Below are positions 51,867 to 60,225 of a DNA stretch of 64,000 nt, piece by piece. The notes beneath the pieces are model-generated. The model saw nothing but the letters and a program-made list of their open reading frames with translations, ran no database searches and was not told the DNA's origin. The first letter of the stretch is position 1; each line of letters starts with the position of its first letter. Both the position numbers and the translations under genes were made by a program. Location: contig NZ_FNCJ01000007.1 in NCBI RefSeq assembly GCF_900100735.1, forward strand, positions 1 through 64,000, given 5' to 3'. Source of the DNA: Paraburkholderia phenazinium. GTDB taxonomy: Bacteria > Pseudomonadota > Gammaproteobacteria > Burkholderiales > Burkholderiaceae.

Positions 51867-52562
51867 ATGTTCGAGAATATCACGACGGGGGTCGTGGTGG
51901 CGTCGCTCGCCCTCGCAGCATCAACCGCCAGCGCTGAAAGCTGGTTCCAGTTTGAAGCCGGTATTGGTGCATCCGTCTACAGCAAAGGGCCGGACGGTCT
52001 CTGGCTCCAGGATGCTTTCCCACACAAGCTGCGCCTCGAAGCGCCAGCATTCGAGACCGGCCTAACCGGCCCTGTCTGGCAATCAGCAAACTGGGGTGTC
52101 GATTGGCACGCGGACTGGGCGTGGCTCGGGTCGGTTCACACAGATGCACTCGCTGTGCCTTTGGACAGCAATTACAATTCGAAAACAAAGTCTTGTAATG
52201 GGACATGTCTGCCGCTGGCCGACTACAGCGGCAGCGGGCATGCGCAGGTTGCTTTCATTGCGCTGGAGCCGCACTACGACATTGGAAAGTGGCGCCTCGG
52301 CGTCGAGGCCGGACCGTCCCTATACCGCACGACCTGGGTTGAGAACGTCAATAACATCCAGTATTCAGCCGGCGCGCCCCCGATCAGCATGCGCCTCGCG
52401 AGCACTGATGGGTGGCGTGTCGGTGCGGTCGTCGGCGCATCGGTCTCGCGCGGACCGTTCTCGCTCGTCTATCAACACTTTTTTATGAAGTCGAGCACAT
52501 CGAACCCGGCACCGCCGATCTGGCATTCGGTTGACTCTCTTTTCATCAAATACCGCTTCTGA
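51867..52562 (+). CDS. Outer membrane beta-barrel-like protein (phage accessory)
   Basis: This 231-aa protein has a signal peptide (VVVASLALAASTASAES, about 8-24). The mature part shows the alternating pattern of an OmpW/lipid-A-modification-type barrel (WFQFEAGIGASVYS, WRLGVEAGPSLYRTTW, FSLVYQHFFMKSS) and ends in a C-terminal aromatic residue (FIKYRF). The ATG 51867 follows AAGGAAACG. It lies on the plus strand, against the tail operon, and is followed by two more plus-strand genes: a moron-type unit. The barrel fold is inferred from pattern, not from a recognised family. Confidence 0.65.
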   Translation: MFENITTGVVVASLALAASTASAESWFQFEAGIGASVYSKGPDGLWLQDAFPHKLRLEAPAFETGLTGPVWQSANWGVDWHADWAWLGSVHTDALAVPLDSNYNSKTKSCNGTCLPLADYSGSGHAQVAFIALEPHYDIGKWRLGVEAGPSLYRTTWVENVNNIQYSAGAPPISMRLASTDGWRVGAVVGASVSRGPFSLVYQHFFMKSSTSNPAPPIWHSVDSLFIKYRF

Positions 52563-52614
52563 GGCTGGAGCCGCAGCTTCTGGTAAATTAGCGCTTTCGC
52601 TCAGGGAGCACGGG

Positions 52615-52782
52615 ATGACGGACGACACAAAAGAAGTGACATACCGCGTCGAATTCGAAACCGGCGATGTGATGCATACCACCGACAGGGATCTAGCCAT
52701 CCTTCACCGCGAGAAAGGTCGTCTCGTCACGCCAGACCCGCATGAGCAGTCCGAGCACCACTCCACCAAAGAAAAAGAATGA
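52615..52782 (+). CDS. Hypothetical 55-aa protein
   Basis: The 55-aa acidic protein reads MTDDTKEVTYRVEFETGDVM then HTTDRDLAILHREKGRL, with no known domain. Its start has a GGGA site. Its stop overlaps the start of the methyltransferase gene (ATGA), so the two are co-translated. It lies 52 bp after the outer membrane protein gene. Confidence 0.55.
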   Translation: MTDDTKEVTYRVEFETGDVMHTTDRDLAILHREKGRLVTPDPHEQSEHHSTKEKE

Positions 52783-53819
52783 GCACGACAGCCGTTATCG
52801 AAGAATCATGGCCGGAGTCCGATCTGGAGGCGGTGGCTGCCTGTCCTTATTGCGGCAGCAGTCAGCGCGAACTCGCCTATGCTGATGCGCAGGACTGGGC
52901 ATTCTATTGCGCACCCGGCAAATGGGCATATTGGAATTGCTCAGAGTGCCAATCACTTTACCTCGACCCCCGGCCGACACCGCAAAGCATAGGCAGGGCC
53001 TATGGAAACTACTACACGCATGGCGTATCGGGCCTTCGCGGATTGGCCCAGAATTTTAAGTCAGCCTTGCGGAACGAATGCTACAAGCACTGGCATGGCA
53101 TACGTCTAAGTCCACGCCTGCATTTACCGGGGTTCGCCGCACCATTAATCAGCCCGCTGAAAGGAAAATTTTTTATTCCTTTCGGCCTGCTGGAACTGGC
53201 ACAAATTCAGCCTGGCAAGTTACTCGACATAGGCTGTGGCAGCGGAGACTTCCTGTTGCAGGCCAAACAGATGGGCTGGCAAACCTTGGGCATTGATCTG
53301 GATAGCAAGGCCTGCGAAATCGCGCAAAGCAAAGGGCTGCGAGTTATCAACGGAGGGTTTGAGCAAGTGGGTAATCTGGACGACAAATTCGATTGCCTGT
53401 TTTGCTCCCATATTCTGGAGCACACCTATGATCCGATTCATCTACTGAATTTGATGAAATCCGTGCTGAATCCCAACGGAACTATCTTGTTGTCTCTGCC
53501 CAATTCGCAAAGCGCTTTCCGTCATTATTTCGGTAAAGAGTGGCGCGGCCTAGAAGCACCGCGCCATATCGCCATCCCGTCTGCCGCTGGCCTTAAGGAA
53601 AAACTTGAACAATTGGGTTTTCACGTGCACGCGGGTCTGCATCACACGATATTTTGCGCGACAGAATCCTTCAAGATCCGCCGACGCTCGGAAGTTTTAT
53701 CGGAAGAGGACAAGCAAAAAGCCCAACAACTCAGCGAACAGGTGCCGTTAGACAATTACGAGACAGCCGACTTCATCCATTTTACCTGTAGCCTGCGCGC
53801 CGATACTCCGCTCGCTTGA
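52779..53819 (+). CDS. SAM-dependent methyltransferase with N-terminal zinc-finger-like motif
   Basis: The 346-aa protein has an N-terminal pair of Cys motifs (CPYCGS near 22-27 and CSECQS near 54-59, probable zinc ribbon) then a class I methyltransferase domain: LLDIGCGSGDFLLQA (SAM-binding motif I, near 149-163), GIDLDSKACEIAQ and CLFCSHILEHTYDP. This arrangement resembles methyltransferases of O-antigen or sugar-nucleotide clusters. The DNA is visibly more AT-rich than its neighbours, suggesting transfer. As the third gene of a plus-strand cassette inside the prophage it is a candidate lysogenic-conversion enzyme acting on surface glycans. Confidence 0.85.
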   Translation: MSTTAVIEESWPESDLEAVAACPYCGSSQRELAYADAQDWAFYCAPGKWAYWNCSECQSLYLDPRPTPQSIGRAYGNYYTHGVSGLRGLAQNFKSALRNECYKHWHGIRLSPRLHLPGFAAPLISPLKGKFFIPFGLLELAQIQPGKLLDIGCGSGDFLLQAKQMGWQTLGIDLDSKACEIAQSKGLRVINGGFEQVGNLDDKFDCLFCSHILEHTYDPIHLLNLMKSVLNPNGTILLSLPNSQSAFRHYFGKEWRGLEAPRHIAIPSAAGLKEKLEQLGFHVHAGLHHTIFCATESFKIRRRSEVLSEEDKQKAQQLSEQVPLDNYETADFIHFTCSLRADTPLA

Positions 53820-53821
53820 AA

Positions 53822-54019
53822 TCAGGAAGGCGTCTTGGGCGTTGCCGGCGGCGCTGTGTAGCTTGTTCCGTCGAACAGATATCCAATGGTAGCGGGCGAG
53901 CCATCAGGCAAGGGGTGCGCCGTAGTGCCCGCGGGAGGCTCCCAACCAGATTGGCCATCCCATAAAATGACGTTTGTTACCGCGCCATTCTCAACCACGG
54001 CGTATGTGCTGATCGTCAT
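53822..54019 (-). CDS. Putative tail fibre assembly/chaperone-like phage protein
   Basis: This 65-aa protein reads ISTYAVVENGAVTNVILWDG and PLPDGSPATIGYLFDGTSYT. The NVILWDG start of small C-terminal-type phage proteins is often found next to tail fibre genes and resembles the N-terminus of some tail assembly proteins. It lies 9 bp downstream of the glycine-rich tail fibre gene. It may assist fibre folding; this is inferred from position. Confidence 0.55.
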   Translation of the reverse strand: MTISTYAVVENGAVTNVILWDGQSGWEPPAGTTAHPLPDGSPATIGYLFDGTSYTAPPATPKTPS

Positions 54020-54028
54020 GCGATATCC

Positions 54029-55381
54029 TTAGAAGTATTCGGTAATGATAATCACGCCTTGGCCTCCCGCGCCCCCCGTTTGAGCCGACGTGCTTGCCCC
54101 ATTGCCTGCGCCACCGCCGCCAGCACCATATGCGCCTGCAGGATTGCCGGGTAGCGTGTTTGTGCCAATCGGCGCGCCACCCCCGCCGAATTTTGTAGGC
54201 GCACCGCCACCGGAAAGAAATGACCCCAAAGCGGCCGCAGTCGAAGGCTGTCCCGGTTGCCCACTCTGCGCAAGAATATTACCCGTTCCAGCAGCACCCC
54301 CGGCACCACCCGCCTGCACATAAACGGGGGCACTACTTGAACCGCCCTGGCCGCCAAATCCGCCGTTAGCTCCCATCAATGCGCCGAACGAGGTAGATCC
54401 GCCCGTGCCACCAGTGCCGCCGCCCGATGCGCCACCCGTGCCAGCGGCGCCAACGGTCATCGTTACGCCCGAAAATCCGGTTGTGAATCGGGCGCGAGAG
54501 TATGCGCCCGCCCCACCGCCGCCGCCGATTGAGACTGCGGATGATCCGGTTGCCACAGTTCCGCCACCGCCACCGCCACCACCGACCAACTCAACATCGA
54601 CGCTATTTGTACCCGCAGTAGGCGTATAGGTACCACTCGCGGTGAATACGCGGACGCTGATAAGCCGCCCCGTCGCCTGCCCAAGCTGCATGGCATGCTG
54701 GGATGCGGTGGCGGCACCAACGACTAGCGGTTCGTACTGGCGCAGCGCGGAGCCGGCGGTTGCCTGCCATTGCCCGCTTGTGGTCGAGGCGTAGAACGAG
54801 AGATCATCGCCGGGTTGCATGACGATTGACGTCACCTGACCGGTTGCTACGACGAACTTGTCGCTACCGTTAGCCGTCAGGGTGAGTGCTGCCGTGCCAT
54901 CGTTGTAGACGGCCGTAGGCGTAAGTGACGGAACGGTCGATTGACCGGGCATCGAGAATGTAGCCGCAGAAGTCCCGGTGAAGCCAACCGACTCGCCCGC
55001 AATGGCAGCGGTCAGGGTCTGCGATGAACTGAACGACGCCGATGCCTGATACTGCGTGCGCATGGTCGTGAGCCCGACCGTGCCCGCAGTGGGGCCGCAG
55101 AATGCGAAATCGCCCACGTTCCAGTTCAGCGCAGACGTACCTTCCTGCCCACGAAGCACCGTCAATGTCGCACCACTGATGGCGGTCACGTAGACGATTT
55201 CATAGATCGCGCCTGTCGCTGCATCATTGAGTGTGAGCGGCATCTGCTGGCCGATCGCGGTGTTGAGCGGCGGCAGGTTTGTGCTGCTTGCCAGCACTAC
55301 CGTGGTCGACCCCGCACCCGACGCGGGCAATGCCGCGGCAAGTTGGGTATTAACGTTGTTCGCGATGACGAATTGCGCCAT
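54029..55381 (-). CDS. Tail fibre protein with glycine-rich C-terminal domain
   Basis: The 450-aa protein has an N-terminal part of beta-rich phage fibre sequence (about 1-260: ALPASGAGSTTVVLASSTNL). The C-terminal half is dominated by Gly runs (GGGGGGGTVATGSSAVSIGG; GAAGTGGASGGGTGGTGGST) ending QGVIIITEYF. Such glycine-rich C-domains form polyglycine helical sandwiches in the adhesins of T2/T4-type phages and determine host specificity. It starts just after a strong terminator, so it may be separately transcribed. Confidence 0.8.
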   Translation of the reverse strand: MAQFVIANNVNTQLAAALPASGAGSTTVVLASSTNLPPLNTAIGQQMPLTLNDAATGAIYEIVYVTAISGATLTVLRGQEGTSALNWNVGDFAFCGPTAGTVGLTTMRTQYQASASFSSSQTLTAAIAGESVGFTGTSAATFSMPGQSTVPSLTPTAVYNDGTAALTLTANGSDKFVVATGQVTSIVMQPGDDLSFYASTTSGQWQATAGSALRQYEPLVVGAATASQHAMQLGQATGRLISVRVFTASGTYTPTAGTNSVDVELVGGGGGGGGTVATGSSAVSIGGGGGAGAYSRARFTTGFSGVTMTVGAAGTGGASGGGTGGTGGSTSFGALMGANGGFGGQGGSSSAPVYVQAGGAGGAAGTGNILAQSGQPGQPSTAAALGSFLSGGGAPTKFGGGGAPIGTNTLPGNPAGAYGAGGGGAGNGASTSAQTGGAGGQGVIIITEYF

Positions 55382-55392
55382 TTGGTTTGCCC

Positions 55393-55421
55393 AAAAGAAA
55401 AAGCCCGCTCAGTGGCGGGCT
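55393..55421 (-). terminator. Phage hairpin terminator before the tail fibre
   Basis: On the minus strand the stem AGCCCGC / GCGGGCT is followed by TTTTTCTTTTG. It lies between the 237-aa baseplate gene and the tail fibre gene. Confidence 0.88.
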
Positions 55422-55441
55422 ATGAATGGAGTGTTGCGGTG

Positions 55442-56155
55442 TCAGGCGACGATGACGGTGAAGCGCACCTGAAAGGGAAGGGCGAGATACCCTTCGTTGA
55501 CCAGTGCCTGGAATATCTGCGAGTTCTGGCCGGCCGGGACTGTAATGGTTATCGACCGTGCGGCGAGGTTGTTTCGGGTCTTGCGGGTGTTGTAGGCTTG
55601 GGTGTTGTAGGCGGCACTCCCAAATGCTCCGCTGAAGCCCGTCGAGGACCGCTCGATGCTTATCTGAAACGAATCCTCGACTGGAATATCCGAACCGTTC
55701 GCGCCGAAGATGAAACGGGCCACTCTCATGCGCAGCCACTGGATCGACATTTGCCGGCCGTCGCCCAGGTAGGTGTGCCAGGTGAGTGTCCGCTTATAGA
55801 TGTCGTCACTGGCGGCTTGTGCAGTCCCTGAATTGATGTGTTTGCGCGTTCCGTATGGCAGCGTGTTGTACGGGACGGTGTTGTATGCCCCATACGATCT
55901 CGACATTAGCGTTGAGATAACCGGCCGGCTGATTCCGTAGATTCCTTGACCGATCCAGTCGAGCAGCGGGCCGTTTATGTTCGCCGAGGTGTAGACCGAC
56001 AGAGGCGTCGCGTTGAACCAGTCCACATAACCTTGGGCCGTAGTATTGACCCCGGCAAAGAAGGCCTGAATATCTGGATCGTCGGCGTATTGGGCGTACA
56101 CATAAGTAGGCACCACCGTCGCCAGCGGCGAGGCGCTAAAGGATTCGGTCGTCAT
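55442..56155 (-). CDS. Phage baseplate/tail protein
   Basis: The 237-aa protein contains PDIQAFFAGVNTTAQGYVDW and ISRPVISTLMSRSYGAYN plus repeated Tyr-Asn-Thr segments (AYNTVPYNTLPYGTR). By its position directly after the baseplate J gene it is equivalent to tail protein I (wedge-tip). The match rests mostly on order in the module and not on a strong motif. It is the last gene before the terminator at 55393-55421. Confidence 0.6.
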   Translation of the reverse strand: MTTESFSASPLATVVPTYVYAQYADDPDIQAFFAGVNTTAQGYVDWFNATPLSVYTSANINGPLLDWIGQGIYGISRPVISTLMSRSYGAYNTVPYNTLPYGTRKHINSGTAQAASDDIYKRTLTWHTYLGDGRQMSIQWLRMRVARFIFGANGSDIPVEDSFQISIERSSTGFSGAFGSAAYNTQAYNTRKTRNNLAARSITITVPAGQNSQIFQALVNEGYLALPFQVRFTVIVA

Positions 56156-56157
56156 GC

Positions 56158-57363
56158 CTAACCTTGTGTAACTGTCACAGCCGTGTTCGACGCCTGAAAA
56201 TAGGATTCAGGGTCGCCCAGGATAATTCCCGTCCCAGCTTCTGGCGTGACAACGGATCCGTTGATCGTGACCGTTACCGTGAAGGCCGAAAGGTTCGCCA
56301 CGGGCAACACTGATGCAATTGCGGCCTGAAACGCCGCGGACATCGCATTCAGATTCATCGGCTGGCCAACTACGATGCTGTTCACGTAGCTCTGAATTGC
56401 CGGGGCACCCAACTGATTGACCTGTGCGCCCGCCGTGAAATTCGACAAATTGGTGTTCCAAATCACCGAGACCGTCACGACTTGCTGCGGCGGATTGACA
56501 TAGGTGACGTTGTACTGGTTCGGAGATGAAGTGATCGTTGCTGTAACGTTGCGCGCGGTCGTGTTCGAGCCGACGATGGTCGAGAGATCCAGCACACCAA
56601 GGTAGATCGCGCCAGCCACCTGGTAAGGGTCACCGCCACCGCACAGCACTTCCCAGCCAAACGTGGATTGCAGGATGGAGACGAGGCGCGGAATCACGCC
56701 GGGCACGTCCATGAGGAGCGACTGGATATAGTCAGGCGTTCCCTGTCCTGCCACCTGATTTGCGACGATGATCCGCGAGCGGTAGCTCGGTACGGTTTCG
56801 GTCGAAGTGGACGGGGTTCCGGCCTGCGGATTTGTGACCGTCATGGTCTCGTTGTACGGCGTCGGCAGGGAGGTGACGATCTGCGTCACCGAGCCTTCTG
56901 GCACCGCCCACGTCCCACTCTGGTTTGCCACCGCGAGCAGAGGCGCGCTGACGCCATTGGATGCAAGTACGCCGCCATCCTGCAAGACGTACTGATACGT
57001 TCCATCGCCGACAATGAATCCCTGCGGCAGCACATACCCGGGCGCACTGGTGTCGGTGAAGACGACCAGCACGCTCGTATTCGTCGGCTGGCCTTGTGGA
57101 ATGCCGAGCATGACGCCTTGTTGGGCGAGAATGAAGGCATTCGCCCCGTACGGCGTGACGCTATCAATCGCATCCACGCGCGCCTGGTCCATCTGCGCCA
57201 GCATGGCCGTGCCGGTCGAGGTCAGGTCTTCGAGAAGAAGACCAGGGAGATTGGCTGTAAATCCCGCGTCTTCTGCCTCTACCGTGGCAATGAGGTCGCT
57301 GTTGAGCGCGGCCGGCGAGTTCGGCACGGGGCCGCTCGCGGTCATGATGACAGGTAGCGTCAT
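56158..57363 (-). CDS. Baseplate J-like protein
   Basis: The 401-aa protein has the baseplate J features LPGLLLEDLTSTGTAMLAQM, VDAIDSVTPYGANAFILAQQ then the GIPQGQ segment, and ETVPSYRSRIIVANQVAGQG. The C-terminal part is beta-rich. It forms wedge units of a contractile tail baseplate. It overlaps the upstream 115-aa baseplate protein (57360-57707) by 4 nt and is followed by the wedge-tip-like gene 2 nt away. Confidence 0.85.
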   Translation of the reverse strand: MTLPVIMTASGPVPNSPAALNSDLIATVEAEDAGFTANLPGLLLEDLTSTGTAMLAQMDQARVDAIDSVTPYGANAFILAQQGVMLGIPQGQPTNTSVLVVFTDTSAPGYVLPQGFIVGDGTYQYVLQDGGVLASNGVSAPLLAVANQSGTWAVPEGSVTQIVTSLPTPYNETMTVTNPQAGTPSTSTETVPSYRSRIIVANQVAGQGTPDYIQSLLMDVPGVIPRLVSILQSTFGWEVLCGGGDPYQVAGAIYLGVLDLSTIVGSNTTARNVTATITSSPNQYNVTYVNPPQQVVTVSVIWNTNLSNFTAGAQVNQLGAPAIQSYVNSIVVGQPMNLNAMSAAFQAAIASVLPVANLSAFTVTVTINGSVVTPEAGTGIILGDPESYFQASNTAVTVTQG

Positions 57364-57707
57364 GTGGGAATGTTCTGGCTGATGATGGCGCCGGAATGAG
57401 TCACGGCGCGCACGTTATACTGAGGCGGCAACGACCCCGGAACGCGGGTGATCGTTAGCGAAGCGAAGTACTGGGCATACTGTTGCTGTATCCTGGACAT
57501 ATAGAAGTCCGGGAACGTCTGGGTCATGATCGTGGTGTACTGCGGAATTCCCGCATTCGCGTAAATCGGGCTTTCTCCGAGATTCAGCTTTATGCACTGC
57601 GCGAGCGCTGTAATGTAGAAGGCGTCGTTCAGGCCATTTTCCTGAGTCGTGACAGCCACCCATTGATAGGTGCCGTTTTCGTTATACGTTCGCCCCCATG
57701 CACGCAT
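57360..57707 (-). CDS. gp25/W-like baseplate protein
   Basis: The 115-aa protein (MRAWGRTYNENGTYQWVAVT, NDAFYITALAQCIKLNLGES and ASLTITRVPGSLPPQYNVR) has size, order and C-terminal pattern of a gp25-like baseplate wedge protein. The match is moderate. Its start codon is only 15 bp from the start of a plus-strand gene, which is unusual inside a late operon. It overlaps baseplate J by 4 nt. Confidence 0.65.
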   Translation of the reverse strand: MRAWGRTYNENGTYQWVAVTTQENGLNDAFYITALAQCIKLNLGESPIYANAGIPQYTTIMTQTFPDFYMSRIQQQYAQYFASLTITRVPGSLPPQYNVRAVTHSGAIISQNIPT

Positions 57708-57722
57708 TGCTTAACCTTTGCT

Positions 57723-58391
57723 ATGTTTGATACCCGTCCGGCCAACTTTTTCACGCACGAGAGCCTGTGCGACCTGTCGCGCGAATATCTAGCGCTTGTC
57801 GTGTTCGTGAAGAGTCGCTCGGGGGCGTTTGATCTGGCGATGGACGTGGCGAAACTCGCGCCCCTGCTCGTGGAGCGCGATCTCGAATCATTGAAAATCT
57901 ATGTGGCTGGCTTTCCCCAGACCCTGGAAGGGGCCATTCGCGCGATGGATCTGATCCATTACGTGCGCGGATGGAAGGGGACTCACTTCTACGCGCGCGG
58001 GCGGATGATCATCGGGGAAATGAAGCAGGCGTACGATATTGAGGCCGTACTCCAATGTTTTTCTGAGTCATGTGCGGCAAGCGACTTTCGGGCGCACTGT
58101 CACCGAACTATCGATACGCCATATTTCCCGATCGTCCAACTCATCAAACTAGAGCGGATTCACCCGATGTTCCGGCATATCACTGCGCAGTCGGACGAGG
58201 GAATTTACACCTTCCCCTGCAAACACATGCTGCAATGGTTTCAAGCGCAGGAACATCACCAGGCCTCGGTACGAGACCAGATTCAGGCCGAAGGCGTCGC
58301 CAAGATGTGCGATGTGTGCCCGAGGTTCAACCCAGACGATTTCAGGAAGCGAGAGGAAAGCAATGACACAAACGATTCAGAGAACCGGTAA
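57723..58391 (+). CDS. Uncharacterised phage protein on the antisense strand of the baseplate operon
   Basis: The 222-aa protein (MFDTRPANFFTHESLCDLSR start; repeated Leu/Val-rich helices, GMHFYARGRMIIGEMKQAYD-like middle) has several cysteines and histidines: CAASDFRAHCHR, FPCKHML and CDVCPRF. These may form zinc-binding sites. There is no family I know. It lies on the plus strand between the spike and gp25-like genes, in the opposite sense to all neighbours, and overlaps the next small plus-strand gene by 29 nt. No strong promoter or ribosome site is visible. Confidence 0.6.
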   Translation: MFDTRPANFFTHESLCDLSREYLALVVFVKSRSGAFDLAMDVAKLAPLLVERDLESLKIYVAGFPQTLEGAIRAMDLIHYVRGWKGTHFYARGRMIIGEMKQAYDIEAVLQCFSESCAASDFRAHCHRTIDTPYFPIVQLIKLERIHPMFRHITAQSDEGIYTFPCKHMLQWFQAQEHHQASVRDQIQAEGVAKMCDVCPRFNPDDFRKREESNDTNDSENR

Positions 58392-58551
58392 ACCTTACAA
58401 GGCAATGATTGCGCTTGGCGCCGCATCCGTGGTCATCGGCACGCCAGTTCTGTTTTTCAATCACCACGGGTATGCAGCAGGAATCGCCTTGCTGGGCGGG
58501 GCCGTGGTTTATGTTATCGGCAAGGCCGGCGCATGGTGGAATCACGCCTAG
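58363..58551 (+). CDS. Small two-helix membrane protein
   Basis: The 62-aa protein has a basic N-terminus (MTQTIQRTGKPYK) and two hydrophobic helices (MIALGAASVVIGTPVLFF and GIALLGGAVVYVIGKAG). It resembles superinfection-exclusion or holin-like peptides only in size and topology. AGAGGA lies 7 nt before the ATG. It starts inside the 222-aa gene and its stop overlaps the convergent spike gene by 4 nt. It completes a two-gene antisense unit in the baseplate module. Confidence 0.6.
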   Translation: MTQTIQRTGKPYKAMIALGAASVVIGTPVLFFNHHGYAAGIALLGGAVVYVIGKAGAWWNHA

Positions 58552-59231
58552 CCAGTCATCGTGCCAGTATTGCCGGTACCAGTCTGCACCCCGGGGTGAT
58601 AGTGACCATTCACCGCGCCATTCGGCAGGATGACGTCCGGCGCCTGGATTGGCAGAGTCGATACCGCCTCCGTCCCGCCCCATGTGAACGTCTGACCGCC
58701 GACCGTCAACGTGATGCCAGAGGCGTTAATGACCAGGGTAGTGGTCTCGAATGTGATGGTCGTGCCACTTGAATTCGTAACGATTGACGATGTCGGGCCA
58801 GTTGTCGTCCGGATAATCGCGCCGTTTGGCCCCTGCACTTGAGCGGCATTCGGGTCGATCGGCGGGGAGTTTGCGTTGCTGACCGGCGTAAAGACCAGAT
58901 TCGACAGGTTGCCGCGGCGAAGAAAACTGGCGATGCCTTTGCCAAGCCCCGAGATTCCGCCGAGATAGACATCTGCCGGCGCGGTATATCCGAAGTCTCC
59001 AACCTGTGTCGGCATGCGCACCCAGTTGCTCTCCGCCTTCGGGATCGTGATCGGCGGCAGCGTCCATGGTGCCGTATCCATCTCGAATTCGACAGTCACG
59101 ACCGCCCCTATGACCTGAGTCACGCGGCAAGGTAGGGCGCGGCCCTGCTTCTGGATCTCCTGCGCAGCCCGATTGATGGCCAGCTGGTTCTGGTTCTTCT
59201 GGAGCCAGAGCTTTGCGAAGTTGTCAGCCAT
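58548..59231 (-). CDS. Baseplate spike protein (gpV/Gp138-like)
   Basis: The 227-aa protein has an N-terminal OB-fold region (PCRVTQVIGAVVTVEFEMDT, about 33-52), then a beta-helical C-terminal stalk (SGTTITFETTTLVINASGIT) with a His-x-His tip (NGHYHPGVQ, 205-213). Such spikes pierce the outer membrane and bind iron or another metal at the tip. It lies between the hub and the antisense pair, with 4-8 nt overlaps with its neighbours. Confidence 0.82.
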   Translation of the reverse strand: MADNFAKLWLQKNQNQLAINRAAQEIQKQGRALPCRVTQVIGAVVTVEFEMDTAPWTLPPITIPKAESNWVRMPTQVGDFGYTAPADVYLGGISGLGKGIASFLRRGNLSNLVFTPVSNANSPPIDPNAAQVQGPNGAIIRTTTGPTSSIVTNSSGTTITFETTTLVINASGITLTVGGQTFTWGGTEAVSTLPIQAPDVILPNGAVNGHYHPGVQTGTGNTGTMTG

Positions 59232-60225
59232 TCGAGTACGGCACGCAGTTGATGATTGTTACCCAGGAGCGGCCGTCACCGGAACGGAAATTGCCGACGT
59301 GACGCATCTCGACAATCTGGAACGAACCGGAGAATGTCGTCACGTAATTGGCGCTCGACGGCAATGAATTACCTGAGGTAAGCACCTGCCCGACTTGCCC
59401 TGAAAGTCCTGTCGGCATCTTCACCGTGGTTCCGATCTGGAGATCGCCGCGCATCACCAGTTTCACCTGAAGCGTGTTGACGTCAATCCAGGTGGGCTGC
59501 CCGACCAGATCCGCGAAGTTGAGTTGAACAGTAGGCGATTGCCACGTGCTATCAAATACCGAGAGTGCGCCGCCTTGCATGGCGATCTGAACGCCCGGAT
59601 AGGTCGGACCCAGAAACTGCCCATTCGTGATGCCTTGAACGTACTGCGCCAACTCCTCGAGCGTGCCGCAGTGATGCACTTCCTGGTCCGACTGCACGAG
59701 TTGATTGCTGATGTTCACCGTCAACGGCGTGTTGGGATAGGCGACCGACAGGCAATTTTGAAGCGCCGTCGAAAGCGGCTGACCTGCCTGCCAGTTCAGG
59801 ACGAAGTTGCCGGGATTGTCTGAATCATAGCCGCCCGGGTTGATGACGAAATCGAGCGTCATCTCTGTGCCTTCCCAGTTGCCGAAGGCCTGCCATATCT
59901 GCCCCTTGAGTAAGGTTCCTTGCTGGGCGGGATTGGCGAGCGGAAGCCCCTTTCCCATGCCGCCCTTCAGCACGAACGTCATGCCGGGCTGCTGCACACC
60001 ATTAACGATCTGCGGGGCAAACTGCTGCGGCTGCATCAGGTCGGCAATCGATATTCCTTCGATTGTGACTGATTGACCGCCAATCGGCGTTCCGTAAGGG
60101 GCGACCGTCAGATCAAACTCGACATTCAATGCGCCTGGATCGAACTGCCCACCCGGAAAGGATGTCCAGGTGCGCGTTGGCGTCGTGCTGCCCGGTGCGT
60201 ACAGGTCGATCTCGTAGAAGCGCAT
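59224..60225 (-). CDS. Baseplate hub / tail protein (gpD-like)
   Basis: This 333-aa protein starts MRFYEIDLYAPGSTTPTRTW and is beta-rich (GALNVEFDLTVAPYGTPIGG; DVNTLQVKLVMRGDLQIGTT). The order hub, spike in the operon and the ordinary hub size suggest a gp27/gpD-like baseplate hub. It overlaps the spike gene by 8 nt and the plug gene's end is adjacent. Confidence 0.65.
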   Translation of the reverse strand: MRFYEIDLYAPGSTTPTRTWTSFPGGQFDPGALNVEFDLTVAPYGTPIGGQSVTIEGISIADLMQPQQFAPQIVNGVQQPGMTFVLKGGMGKGLPLANPAQQGTLLKGQIWQAFGNWEGTEMTLDFVINPGGYDSDNPGNFVLNWQAGQPLSTALQNCLSVAYPNTPLTVNISNQLVQSDQEVHHCGTLEELAQYVQGITNGQFLGPTYPGVQIAMQGGALSVFDSTWQSPTVQLNFADLVGQPTWIDVNTLQVKLVMRGDLQIGTTVKMPTGLSGQVGQVLTSGNSLPSSANYVTTFSGSFQIVEMRHVGNFRSGDGRSWVTIINCVPYSNG

